From: Betaproteobacteria bacterium
Lineage (GTDB): Bacteria; Pseudomonadota; Gammaproteobacteria; Burkholderiales; SG8-41
Direction: 5' to 3'
DNA length: 64,000 nt
NCBI GenBank assembly: GCA_016868035.1
Contig: VGID01000015.1
Coordinates: 1 to 64,000 of the forward strand
Part shown: piece after piece, positions 17,446 to 26,398 of the stretch
Layout: each line of letters starts with the position of its first letter
Numbering within the stretch: position 1 is the first letter of the stretch
Translations under genes and position numbers: made by a program
The notes under the pieces: model-generated
What the model was told of the DNA's origin: nothing
What the model saw: the letters and a program-made list of their open reading frames with translations, nothing else
Database searches by the model: none

Positions 17446-18354
17446 ATGACCGTCGCAACCCGAACACTCGTCACGATCGAAAGCGCCGAGGCCGTGCTCG
17501 GCCTGCACTGGTTCGTCGCCCGGGATTACACTGCGAAGGACGAAGGCCTGGAAATCAAGATCATAACGCCCGGCATCAAGACGCGGTTCGATGCCAGCGA
17601 TCCGCGGTCATTCGACCATCACCTGGTTTCCTCCACGAATTACCAGAAGGCGTGGGAACAGGGGAAGTGCGACGTGTACCGCGCCTGCGAGTGGGGCCAG
17701 ATCCGGCGCACCTACGACAGCCAGCGCAAGGGCCCGATCGCCGGCAAACGTCCGGCCATGGTGTTCCAGGCCGTGTACGTGCGTCCGGATTCGCCTCTAA
17801 ATACGCCGATACAGCTCGCCAACCAGACCGTCGGCGTGCAGTTTCACCAGGGCTCGCATTACTCCACGCTCGCGATGCTCGAGGGGTTTCTCAAGCGCGA
17901 GGAGATCAAGCTGTTTCACGCCGGCATGGTGCAGGAGCGTTACGAAGCGTTGATGGACGGGACCGTCGAGGGGGCGACGCTGATGGAGCCGTGGATCACG
18001 CTGGCGGAAAAGCAGGGCTGCAAGCAGGTGATCGGCACTTTCTATCAGGGTCTGGAAAACATTTCCGCCGACATGCGCCCCGAAACGGTCACCGCGCTGA
18101 CCCGCGCCGTCAAGAAGGCGGTCAAGCTGATGAGCGCTGACATGCGCAAGCACGTCCACTACATGACGGAAGAGATTCCCGAGAAATACGCGAAGCAGAT
18201 CAGCCCGGCGGACTTCCACCTCCCCCGGCTGCGTTACGTGGATCCGGCACCCTACACGCAGCAGGATTTCCAGCGCGCCTACGACTGGATGCTCACGTGG
18301 GACCTGGTCGGCCCCAACGCGAAATACGACAACATGGTGTGCAACGTGTATTAG
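17446..18354 (+). CDS. Binding-protein-fold enzyme or sensor (NMT1/4,5-dihydroxyphthalate decarboxylase-like)
   Basis: 302 residues with the two-lobed binding-protein pattern (LGLHWFVARDYTAKDEGL; LANQTVGVQFHQGSHYSTLA; EGATLMEPWITLAEKQG) but no signal peptide: the chain begins MTVATRTLVTIESAE. It may therefore act in the cytoplasm, like 4,5-dihydroxyphthalate decarboxylase, which has this fold. A flavin monooxygenase follows, which would fit aromatic acid breakdown. The ATG at 17446 has aagagga upstream and lies about 55 bases after the predicted transcription start. It could instead be a periplasmic receptor with an unusual export signal. Confidence 0.65.
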   Translation: MTVATRTLVTIESAEAVLGLHWFVARDYTAKDEGLEIKIITPGIKTRFDASDPRSFDHHLVSSTNYQKAWEQGKCDVYRACEWGQIRRTYDSQRKGPIAGKRPAMVFQAVYVRPDSPLNTPIQLANQTVGVQFHQGSHYSTLAMLEGFLKREEIKLFHAGMVQERYEALMDGTVEGATLMEPWITLAEKQGCKQVIGTFYQGLENISADMRPETVTALTRAVKKAVKLMSADMRKHVHYMTEEIPEKYAKQISPADFHLPRLRYVDPAPYTQQDFQRAYDWMLTWDLVGPNAKYDNMVCNVY

Positions 18355-18627
18355 AGGGCTGAATCCGCAACCCGTGCGAGCGCACTATGCGCCGAACCGG
18401 CACGTAATCAGCGGCGATACAAACGTTCAGATTGGTCCGGCGGCTCCGGCGGCGGGGCGCCCGGATGGCGCATAATGGGCGGCGCTGCGCTGTAGCGCCG
18501 CTGGGGAGCGGGCCCAGGGTGGCCCGCGGACAAATCTGAGCAATCCCTGGTTGAACGGCGTCTTGGGACGCCAAGCCGTTCGGGCGCAGTCCGGATGGCC
18601 GGTGTTGTTGCGAGGAGCGTCTCATTC

Positions 18628-19842
18628 GTGGTGAAGAACCGGGCGAACCGGGTGGTTGTTGTCGGCGCCGGGCCCGTCGGCCTGGTTTCGGCCCTCGGTC
18701 TTGCGGTCCAGGACATCCCCGTCCTCGTCCTCGAATCCCAGCCGTCGCTCTTCATGGACCTGCGCGCCGGGTCGTTCCATCCCCCGAGCCTGGAGGCCCT
18801 CGCGCCGTTGGGCGTCACGAAAAAACTGCTCGAGATCGGCATCATCGTCCCGCGCTGGCAGTTCCGGGATCGCGCCGAGGGGGTGATCGGGGTGTTCGAG
18901 CTGTCGCTCCTGAAGGATGAGACGCCCTACCCGTTTCGCCTGCACTGCGAACAGCATAAGCTCACGCCCATGGTGCACGCGATGCTGGGCGGTTTCCCGC
19001 ACGCAGAGGTCCGGTTCTCCGCGACCGTTGCGAGCGTCCGGCAAACCGACGACGTCGTCCACGTGCGCGTGAATACGCCCGACGGGCCCGAAGACATCGA
19101 GGCAGCATGGGTCATAGGTGCCGACGGGGGCCGCAGCGTCGTGCGCAAGTCGTGTGGCATCGAATTCGAGGGGTATACCTATCCCGAGCGCTTCGCGCTC
19201 GTCAGCACGCCCTACGACCTCGGTGCAATCGGCTACACTGAGACGGCGTACATCGCGCACCCAGACGACTGGTGCGCGGTGTTCCACCTGCCGGACGAAC
19301 GGCCGCCGGGACTGTGGCGGTTTCTCTACGGATGCCGGCCCGACGAGACGGAGGAAGAGGCGTTGTCCGATGACGTTGTGCAGTCGCGGCTGCAGGCTTT
19401 CATACCCCGCGACGAGCCGTACGAGACGCGGCACCGTACGATCTACCGCGTCCATCAGCGCGTGGCCGAGACGTTCCGCGTCGGACGCGTGCTGCTCGCC
19501 GGGGACGCGGCGCACCTCAACAATCCGATCGGCGGTTTCGGCATGAACGCGGGCTTGCAGGACGCGGCAAATCTCGTCGAGAAGCTGGGCAGGGTATGGC
19601 GCGGCGAGGCCGACGGGAGCCTGCTCGACCGTTACGTGCGCCAGCGCCGGACCGTCAACATCGAGTACGTGCAGGAGGTGTCGATCCGCAACAAGCGCAC
19701 GCTCGAGGAGCGCGATCCGGCCGTGCGCCGCCAGCGCCTCGAGGAGTATCGCCGGGCCGCGCAGACGCCCGCGCTCGCGAAGGAGATCCTCATGAAATCC
19801 TCGATGATAGCCAGCATGCGCCGCGCCAACGCCATCCAATAG
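18628..19842 (+). CDS. FAD-dependent aromatic-type monooxygenase
   Basis: About 404 residues. All three flavoprotein hydroxylase fingerprints are present: GAGPVG (13-18, ADP binding), ADGGRSVVRKSCG (DG motif) and GRVLLAGDAAHLNNPIGGFG (GD motif, flavin ribityl). The family hydroxylates aromatic acids or phenols using NAD(P)H and O2. It lacks the C-terminal thioredoxin-like domain of phenol hydroxylases. Tandem GTG codons at 18628/18631 lie 10-13 bases after gaggag and are preferred to an ATG at 18595 that precedes this site. It lies 273 bp after the decarboxylase-like gene and 88 bp before the TctCBA system. Confidence 0.88.
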   Translation: MVKNRANRVVVVGAGPVGLVSALGLAVQDIPVLVLESQPSLFMDLRAGSFHPPSLEALAPLGVTKKLLEIGIIVPRWQFRDRAEGVIGVFELSLLKDETPYPFRLHCEQHKLTPMVHAMLGGFPHAEVRFSATVASVRQTDDVVHVRVNTPDGPEDIEAAWVIGADGGRSVVRKSCGIEFEGYTYPERFALVSTPYDLGAIGYTETAYIAHPDDWCAVFHLPDERPPGLWRFLYGCRPDETEEEALSDDVVQSRLQAFIPRDEPYETRHRTIYRVHQRVAETFRVGRVLLAGDAAHLNNPIGGFGMNAGLQDAANLVEKLGRVWRGEADGSLLDRYVRQRRTVNIEYVQEVSIRNKRTLEERDPAVRRQRLEEYRRAAQTPALAKEILMKSSMIASMRRANAIQ

Positions 19843-19930
19843 GCGCTCCACGCCGCGCTGCCGATCGCTGTCGTTCACGGCGCCGCGCGAGGCCACTCAA
19901 CCGAACGACGCTCCACAGAGGAGGCTTGCT

Positions 19931-20920
19931 ATGAAGACATGGAACCTGCGCTACCGTTACGGTTTTTGCCTTGCATTGCTGCTGGCGCTGCTCCTGGGCG
20001 TCGAATCAGCGGCGCTCGCCCAGCGTTATCCGGCGAAGGCGATCAGCCTGGTCGTGCCCTTCCCCGCCGGCGGGCGCACCGACCTCATCGGGCGGATCGT
20101 GGCACAGCACCTCCAGGGACACCTGAACACCACTATCGTCATCGTGAACAAGCCGGGGGCAAGCGGCGTGCTCGGTTCGCTCGAAGTGCGTCAGGCGGCC
20201 CCCGACGGCTACACGCTGGGTTTCTTTTCAACCGCCTTCATCACCGCGCAGTACACCGTGTCCACGCCGATCGTGATCAAGGAATACGACCTCCTCGCCA
20301 TCGTGAACGTCGATCCGATGGCGGTCGCAGTCAACGAGGCCGCGCCGTGGAAGACCCTGGCACAGGTCGTGGACTACGCGCGCAAGAATCCCGGGAAGGT
20401 GCGAATCGGCATGATTCCGGGCGCATCGGCGCAGATCTTCGCCGGCGCGCTCGCCAAGGCGGCCGGCGGTCTGAAGATGATCGACGTGCCGTTCAAGGGC
20501 GACGCCGACGGCGCCGTGGCGCTGGCGGGCGGCCACATCGACGTCCACGTGGCGGTGCCGGTCGCATACAAGGCGCTGGTCGCAGCGAAGAAGCTGCGGG
20601 TGCTCGCCGTGGCCGCGGAGGAGCGGTCCCCGCTCTATCGCGACATCGCGACGTTCCGCGAAAACGGCGTCGATCTCGTGATCGGCGCCTTCCATGGCGT
20701 CTACGGGCCACGCGGCATGCCGGCGGAAGTCCGTGACACCCTGATTGCGTCGATCGAGAAGACGGTGACCTCCAAGGAGCTGGTCGAGCAGATGAACACG
20801 GCCGGCGCCGGCATCCTGTTCCGCAAGGGCGAGGCCGCGACGGCTTTCCTCGCGCAGCAGGATGCGACATACCGCCAGATCATAGAAGATCTCGGCATGC
20901 GCACGGTACCGAAAAAATAA
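19931..20920 (+). CDS. tctC: TctC/Bug receptor of a complete tripartite carboxylate transporter
   Basis: 329 residues with a signal peptide ending near ALAQR and landmarks AKAISLVVPFPAGGRTD, NKPGASG and PDGYTL. Unlike the solo receptors, it is followed by TctB (9 bp) and TctA. A strong gaggaggc ribosome binding site precedes the ATG. Confidence 0.93.
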   Translation: MKTWNLRYRYGFCLALLLALLLGVESAALAQRYPAKAISLVVPFPAGGRTDLIGRIVAQHLQGHLNTTIVIVNKPGASGVLGSLEVRQAAPDGYTLGFFSTAFITAQYTVSTPIVIKEYDLLAIVNVDPMAVAVNEAAPWKTLAQVVDYARKNPGKVRIGMIPGASAQIFAGALAKAAGGLKMIDVPFKGDADGAVALAGGHIDVHVAVPVAYKALVAAKKLRVLAVAAEERSPLYRDIATFRENGVDLVIGAFHGVYGPRGMPAEVRDTLIASIEKTVTSKELVEQMNTAGAGILFRKGEAATAFLAQQDATYRQIIEDLGMRTVPKK

Positions 20921-20929
20921 GACGGCCCC

Positions 20930-21400
20930 GTGGAATCCGAAACGAGCGAGCGCCGCGTGCCGCGCCTGGCGCGGATGGCTGCCGCGGCCCTCGTCGCTGT
21001 CGGACTGGCGGCGCTCTACGAAGCCACGAGCTTTGCCTTCGGCACGGTGCGCCAGCCGGGAACGGGGTTCTTTCCGGTCCTGGTCGCGGCGGCGGTCGTT
21101 TTCTTCGCGGCCATCGCGTTCGCCGAGCGCCCGGATCCGGAGAGCGACAGCGAACCCGGCAAACCGGGCGGGGCGGCGCGCGTCTGGACAGTCGTCACTG
21201 CGCTGGCAGTCTATGCCGTCGCGCTCAAGGCGGTGGGATTCATCATCTGCACCGCGTTGCTCATGGTCGTGCTGCAGCGCAGCGTCGGCCGGGTATCGTG
21301 GATCGCGACTGCCACCGGCGTTGTCTTCGGTTCGATCGGCTGTTACTGGATGTTCACCCGGCTTGGCCTGCCGCTCCCGGACGGGCTTTTCGGATTCTGA
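20930..21400 (+). CDS. tctB: Tripartite carboxylate transporter small subunit TctB
   Basis: 156 residues with four hydrophobic segments and the TctB pattern RQPGTGFFPVL near residue 42. Starts with GTG 9 bases after tctC, and tctA follows after 9 bases. TctB is the four-helix partner of TctA in the inner membrane. Confidence 0.88.
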   Translation: MESETSERRVPRLARMAAAALVAVGLAALYEATSFAFGTVRQPGTGFFPVLVAAAVVFFAAIAFAERPDPESDSEPGKPGGAARVWTVVTALAVYAVALKAVGFIICTALLMVVLQRSVGRVSWIATATGVVFGSIGCYWMFTRLGLPLPDGLFGF

Positions 21401-21409
21401 GGCCCGCGC

Positions 21410-22933
21410 GTGGAGATCCTCGACAGCCTCATGCTCGGGTTCTCGGTGTCGCTGGCGCCGGCGAACCTCGCGTACTGTTTTGCCGGGGTTCTGCTCGGCA
21501 CCCTGATCGGAGTGCTGCCGGGCCTCGGGTCGGCAGCCACCATCGCGTTGCTGCTGCCCCTGACCTACAAGATACCCACTACCTCCGCCATCATCATGCT
21601 GGCCGGCATCTGGTACGGCTCGATGTACGGCGGCTCCACCACCTCGATCCTGTTGCGGGTGCCCGGCGAGTCGGCCGCGGTCATGACGTGCCTGGACGGA
21701 TACGAAATGGCGCGCCGCGGGCGCGCCGGCGCGGCGCTCGGCATCGCAGCGATCGGCTCGTTTTTCGCGGGCACACTCGGCCTCGTGGGCCTCATCCTGC
21801 TGGCGCCTCCGCTCGCGGAGTTCGCGCTCGATTTCGGGCCGCCCGAGTATTTCGCGCTCACGCTCCTGGGGCTGACGCTCGTGAGCTTCCTCGGCTCGGG
21901 CTCGGTGCCCAAATCGCTTGCGATGGCGGCGCTCGGCCTGCTGCTCGGCACGGTCGGGCTGGACCCGGTGCGCAGCCAGGCGCGTTTCACCTTTGGCACC
22001 CTCTCGCTCCAGAGCGGGATCGACCTGATCCCGATGGTGATGGGACTGTTCGGCATGTCGCAGGTGCTGCACCTCGTCGACCGCCAGCCGAAGGCGGAGG
22101 AGATCGCAAAAACACCGCGTAAATTTCTCGAATTGCTGCCCAACCGGCGTGAGTGGCGAGACTCGATCGGTGCGATCTACCGCGGCAGCGTGGTCGGGTT
22201 CCTAGTGGGCATCCTGCCCGGAGCCGGCGGCACGATCTCGAGCTACGTGGCGTACGCGATCGAGAAACGCCGCTCGCCGCACCCCGAGCGATTCGGGCAG
22301 GGCGCGATCGAGGGTGTCGCCGCGCCGGAGTCGGCCAACAACGCCGCGACCGCAAGCGGCTTCATCCCCCTGCTCACGCTCGGGCTCCCCGCCAACGTCG
22401 TCATGGCGCTGATGCTCGGCGCGTTCATGCTGCACGGCATTACACCCGGCCCGACGCTCGTCACGGAGAAGCCCGACATGTTCTGGGGCGTCATTACCAG
22501 CATGTTCATCGGGAACTTCATGCTGCTTGTGCTGAACCTCCCGCTCATCAGCGTGTTCGCGATGGTGACCCGCATTCCCACGGCCCACCTGGTTCCGGTC
22601 ATCGTGCTCGCCTGCATCGTCGGCGCCTACGGCGTGAACAACAATCCGTTTGACGTCTTCGTGATGCTGGGATTCGGCGTGTTCGGCTACTACGCCGAGC
22701 GCTCCGGCTTCAGCCTCGCGCCCCTGGTGCTGGCTTTCGTGCTCGGACCGTTCATGGAAACCGCGCTGCGGCAGTCGCTGATCCTCTCGCAGGGCGAGTT
22801 CGAATTTCTCGTGACACGGCCGATCTCGGCCGCGCTGCTCGGGTTCGCCGCTCTGCTGTTCGTGACGCCGGTGATACGCCGCCTCGCGGGCCTGCTCGCG
22901 TCACGCCGTTCCCAACCGAAAGCGGGCCGCTGA
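21410..22933 (+). CDS. tctA: Tripartite carboxylate transporter large subunit TctA
   Basis: 507 residues, about 12 membrane helices. The signature GVLLGTLIGVLPGLG lies near residue 30, with YGGSTTSILLRVPGE and a second LVGILPGAGGTISS repeat typical of the family's two halves. GTG start 9 bases after tctB. It completes an operon with the receptor at 19931. The GntR gene is convergent. Confidence 0.93.
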   Translation: MEILDSLMLGFSVSLAPANLAYCFAGVLLGTLIGVLPGLGSAATIALLLPLTYKIPTTSAIIMLAGIWYGSMYGGSTTSILLRVPGESAAVMTCLDGYEMARRGRAGAALGIAAIGSFFAGTLGLVGLILLAPPLAEFALDFGPPEYFALTLLGLTLVSFLGSGSVPKSLAMAALGLLLGTVGLDPVRSQARFTFGTLSLQSGIDLIPMVMGLFGMSQVLHLVDRQPKAEEIAKTPRKFLELLPNRREWRDSIGAIYRGSVVGFLVGILPGAGGTISSYVAYAIEKRRSPHPERFGQGAIEGVAAPESANNAATASGFIPLLTLGLPANVVMALMLGAFMLHGITPGPTLVTEKPDMFWGVITSMFIGNFMLLVLNLPLISVFAMVTRIPTAHLVPVIVLACIVGAYGVNNNPFDVFVMLGFGVFGYYAERSGFSLAPLVLAFVLGPFMETALRQSLILSQGEFEFLVTRPISAALLGFAALLFVTPVIRRLAGLLASRRSQPKAGR

Positions 22934-22996
22934 CCCGCGCGAGATCGCCTCGCCCCGCGGGGGCCCCTGCCCGCGCGCCGCAACGCGGCGTCGTAC

Positions 22997-23737
22997 TCAG
23001 GAGCGTCGCGGGGCGCGCCGCCGCTTGCCGGCGAAAAACTTCCTGATCTGCTCGCCCGTGAGCAGGATATGCTCCTGCATGCGCGAGCGCGCCGAGGAGA
23101 AATTCTTCCGCTCGATGTCTTCCAGGATGCGCCGGTGCTCCGCGGCGGCCTCGCGCAGGCGCTTGCGGTTGCCGGTGCGCCGCACGTACCGCTCGACCCT
23201 GAGGATCAGGCGCTCGACCAGCGCAATGGCGGCTTTCGATTGCGAAGGCTGATACAGGGTTCGATGGAACTCCCAGTTCTTGAGCACCCAGTTGTAGCCG
23301 TAATCGCGGATGCGATCCGTTTCGTCGCACAGGAGGTTGAGCCGGGCGAGCGCGGCGGCGTCGAGGCGGGGGCCGGCCTTCGCTACGAGATGGCCTTCCA
23401 CCACCGCGCGGATCTCGATCAACTCCAGTATCTCGCCGAGTTCGAGGCCGGTGACCACGGTATGCCGGTGCGCGACGTTGCTGACCAGGCCTTCGGCATG
23501 GAGCTGGCGCAATGCCTCGCGGATCGGCACGCGCGAGACCTTGAAATACGCCGCGAGTTCGACCTGATTGAGCTCCTCTCCGTCCGAGAACTGGCCGTCA
23601 TAGATTGCGGCGCGCAGCGCGTCCACGATGTAATCGGAGGTCGTGCGCCGTTCGAGTAAAGCCGGATCGACGGAGAGCCGCGCGAAACGCGCCGCTGTCA
23701 TCGCCAGCGATTTTTCCGGAAAGCGACGTTTAGCCAT
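22997..23737 (-). CDS. GntR-family regulator, FCD subfamily
   Basis: 246 residues. A winged helix at about 33-95 (LNQVELAAYFKVSRVPIREALRQL) is followed by the all-helical FCD ligand domain (EIRAVVEGHL, HRTLYQ and EHRRIL with its metal-site histidine). Such proteins are usually repressors released by carboxylates. The start at 23737 gives the normal length. It is convergent with tctA, and the palindrome ACTGTATACAGT upstream of the 17446 gene is a candidate target. The AT-rich patch at 23878-23893 could hold its promoter. Confidence 0.9.
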   Translation of the reverse strand: MAKRRFPEKSLAMTAARFARLSVDPALLERRTTSDYIVDALRAAIYDGQFSDGEELNQVELAAYFKVSRVPIREALRQLHAEGLVSNVAHRHTVVTGLELGEILELIEIRAVVEGHLVAKAGPRLDAAALARLNLLCDETDRIRDYGYNWVLKNWEFHRTLYQPSQSKAAIALVERLILRVERYVRRTGNRKRLREAAAEHRRILEDIERKNFSSARSRMQEHILLTGEQIRKFFAGKRRRAPRRS

Positions 23738-24455
23738 TAGCGGTTGCCGGCCCGGCTTCGCGGCGCGCGGACGCCTCGCCCGAAGCTGCACCCATCCTGC
23801 GGCGCAGCGGCGCGCATGCTTCACGCGGTTCCAGCCTGATCTGTAACATCGGACCGGACGTGTCGGTAGCGGATACCAAGCATAATATAACGCACCTGGC
23901 CGCTTGCCAGATGGACGTGCCATCGCGCCCCGTCGCGCGAGTCTACGACGACATGCTCCCTGATCAAATTGCGACGGCACCGAATCTTGCTCGTCGCCGG
24001 ACGGATCCCGACGTCCCGTAAAGACAAAAAGGGATCAAGCCCTGACGTCTTCCACAACTCATAGCCATCCCAGAACGGAGCCCGGAACGGGGTCGGACCC
24101 GCGCATCTCACCGGCAGAGCAAGACAAGGATGAGCGGAGGGGCGGCACTAAGGCAAAAGGATGAAGTCAGCAGGGCCTTTCTGAAATTTATCCGCAGCGT
24201 TTATCCGCGATTCCATTCTTGTTTTTCCTGGCGTCCTGGCGGTTCCCGCAAGCCGTGAGTCGTGAACGCTCAGCCCCCAATCCTCAGTCCTCAATCCTCA
24301 ATCCTCAGTCCTCAATCCTCAATCCTCAGTCATTGGCGTCCTGGCGTTTCAACTCTGCTCTTGCCTCTCTGCCTTTCTCTGCGGTTCAATGTTCTGAGCA
24401 GGAACGAGCAAATGGGGCCCGCCTGGGGCGTCCCGGTTTCCTTCCGAACACACCC
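23738..24455. other. Long gene-free stretch with repeats
   Basis: About 720 bp without a convincing gene. It contains an AT-rich patch (23878-23893), a repeated tttatccgc motif (24187-24212), a doubled cctggcg (24229-24243) and the heptamer array at 24251-24330. Confidence 0.5.
24251..24330 (+). repeat. Heptamer tandem repeat (about 11 units)
   Basis: cctcagt and cctcaat units in the order agt, aat, aat, agt, aat, aat, agt (24282-24330), preceded by ccccaat and degenerate units. Period 7 throughout. Closely resembles the short tandemly repeated heptamers (STRR) known from cyanobacteria. Confidence 0.85.
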
Positions 24456-25253
24456 ATGACCTGGACGTCCGCGCTTGGCCAACTCGATCGGACCGGTCCG
24501 GTGGAGTTCTGCATTCATCTCGTGGACGCAAAGGATGGCCCGCCGAAATGGCGCCGGCACAAGGGGCCGGCCAGATTCCGGTTCCGAAGCGTCCGCGCGG
24601 CGCTCTTTTCGCCGGACATGGGTGCGCGCGCAGCCTGCCTGGCATATTTGCGTTACGCCCATTCCAGTTACTCCGCGGGCACTCATCCAATCGTGCCCTA
24701 CGTCGGGATCTGGTCTCAGGGCGCGGAAGAGGCTTTTCTTGTCAGGGCCGGTGCGGGCGACCCGGAAGTTACGGTCGTCCCTTCGGCAAGCCTGGACAGG
24801 GTCCGCGATTGCCCGCACGACGAGCTGCTCATGGTACTCGCAGGGCTGTTTGCAGCTGGAGCGGAAGCACATGGCGTTCGACTGTTGGGAAGCACTTCGG
24901 TGTATGAGTCGCGGCCAAATCGGGGACAGACCACAGTTTCTACGAGGCGCGCAAGGAACCCGGCTGCCGGCAGTTCGAGGTGCTGGTCGACAAGGCGGAC
25001 CGCACGAAGGTCATGCTGTTCGAGATCTACGACGACGAGAAGGCGTTCGAAGCCCACCAGCAGACGCCGCACTTCAAAAGGTATCTCGCCGAGGCGGTGC
25101 CGCTGCTCGAGTCGCGCGAGCGGCATGCGATGCAGCGGGCGCTGCACTGACCCGTCTTTAGAGTCTTGCGGCGCACTTCTCGCGAGGCTCCGGCGCGCGA
25201 AGGCGGCAGCGAGGTCGGAATGGGCCGGGTGGCGACCGACGACTGATGACTGA
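24456..25253 (+). CDS. Hypothetical protein whose 3' part overlaps an unrelated gene fragment
   Basis: The first 150 residues or so (MTWTSALGQLDRTGPVEF to about STSVYESR) look like real protein with balanced composition. I recognise no family. From about 24905 the frame becomes arginine- and serine-rich because it reads the wrong frame of a monooxygenase fragment to a chance stop at 25253. The native 3' end has therefore probably been lost by fusion to foreign sequence. Confidence 0.45.
   Translation: MTWTSALGQLDRTGPVEFCIHLVDAKDGPPKWRRHKGPARFRFRSVRAALFSPDMGARAACLAYLRYAHSSYSAGTHPIVPYVGIWSQGAEEAFLVRAGAGDPEVTVVPSASLDRVRDCPHDELLMVLAGLFAAGAEAHGVRLLGSTSVYESRPNRGQTTVSTRRARNPAAGSSRCWSTRRTARRSCCSRSTTTRRRSKPTSRRRTSKGISPRRCRCSSRASGMRCSGRCTDPSLESCGALLARLRRAKAAARSEWAGWRPTTDD
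24908..25150 (+). pseudogene. Antibiotic-biosynthesis-monooxygenase (ABM) domain fragment
   Basis: This frame reads YEARKEPGCRQFEVLVDK, then VMLFEIYDDEKAFEAHQQT and HFKRYLAE, the C-terminal two thirds of the small dimeric ABM/YgiN-type fold, ending at a TGA at 25148. A stop at 24905 and no start codon show that the N-terminus is missing. Intact relatives are cofactor-free quinol or aromatic monooxygenases of about 100 residues. Confidence 0.7.
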
Positions 25254-25259
25254 CGAATG
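25232..25259 (+). repeat. Heptamer tandem repeat (four units)
   Basis: gcgaccg, acgactg, atgactg and acgaatg, period 7, about 100 bp before the receptor at 25358. Related in sequence to the array at 6652-6693. Confidence 0.55.
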
Positions 25260-25357
25260 AAGATCCCCCAAGACCGGGACGTCGTGCGCGAGTCAAACGC
25301 CGGGCACCGTTCGGCTATACTTTCGGCCGCAAGATTACAACAAACCCAGGAGGAGCG

Positions 25358-26344
25358 ATGAAAACCATAATTGCTTTCGCCTGCGTCGCCGCGGCTTCCG
25401 CGTCGGTGCAGCAGGCGGTGGCGCAGACAGCCCCGGGGGGCGCGATCTGGCCGGAGCGGCCGGTTCGGATCGTCGTGCCCTTTCCGCCCGGGGGCTCGTC
25501 CGATTTCGCGGCACGGATTCTCACCCACCACCTGCAGAACACGATCAAGCAGACGATCATCATCGACAACCGCGGCGGCGCCGGCGGCAACATCGGCAGC
25601 GAGATCGTCGCGAAGGCCGCGCCGGACGGGTACACGTTCCTCATCACGGCCGAGGGCCCAATCACGATCAGCCCGAGCCTGTACCAGAAGCTGGGATACC
25701 TTCCGAGCCGCGATCTCGTCGCCATCACGCCGGTCATCACCTACTCCAACGTGGTGGTGATGCACCCCACGGTGCGCGCCAATACCATGAAGGAGTTGAT
25801 CGCCCTCGCGAAAGACAATCCGCGCAAGCTGAGCTACGCGCACCCCGGGATCGGCACCAACGTGCACCTCGCCTCCGAGCTCCTGAAGCTCATGACGGGA
25901 ACGGACATCGTCGGCGTGTCGTACAAGGGCGGCGGACCGGCGGTCGCGAGCGTCGTAGCAAACGAGACGCAGGTCTCTCTCGCCACGGCGCCCTCATCCA
26001 TTCCCCACGTGAAAGGCGGAAGGCTGCGCGCACTCGCCGTCACCACCGCCAAGCGCTCCGCGGTCCTGCCGGAGCTGCCGACGATCGCCGAGGCCGGCGT
26101 GCCCGGCTACGGCGTCGAGGGCACGGTGCTGCTGCTCGCGCCGAGCAAGACGCCCCCGAAGATCGTCGCGCGCATGTATGAAGAATCCACGAAGATCCTC
26201 AAGATGCCGGAGGTACGGGACGCCGTCGCCGCGGGCGGGTCCGAGCCGGGAGGCGCGCCGCCCGCCGAGACGCAGAGGCTCGTGCGCGAAGAGAGCGCGA
26301 TGTGGGAGAAGCTCATCAAGTCGCTGGGCGTGAAGCTCGACTGA
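25358..26344 (+). CDS. TctC/Bug-family periplasmic solute receptor (paralogue B)
   Basis: 328 residues with a signal peptide ending near VAQT and the same landmarks as paralogue A at 5622 (RIVVPFPPGGSSDFAARI, DNRGGAGGN, PDGYTF, final LGVKLD). The two differ mainly in the signal region and at isolated sites. Solo receptor with an aggaggag ribosome binding site. It lies between an ABM fragment and an IS91 remnant, so its neighbourhood is rearranged. Confidence 0.92.
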   Translation: MKTIIAFACVAAASASVQQAVAQTAPGGAIWPERPVRIVVPFPPGGSSDFAARILTHHLQNTIKQTIIIDNRGGAGGNIGSEIVAKAAPDGYTFLITAEGPITISPSLYQKLGYLPSRDLVAITPVITYSNVVVMHPTVRANTMKELIALAKDNPRKLSYAHPGIGTNVHLASELLKLMTGTDIVGVSYKGGGPAVASVVANETQVSLATAPSSIPHVKGGRLRALAVTTAKRSAVLPELPTIAEAGVPGYGVEGTVLLLAPSKTPPKIVARMYEESTKILKMPEVRDAVAAGGSEPGGAPPAETQRLVREESAMWEKLIKSLGVKLD

Positions 26345-26398
26345 ATCAGCGCAACGCGTTGATCCGGCTTCATAACAACGCAATGAACTCGCGGTCCC

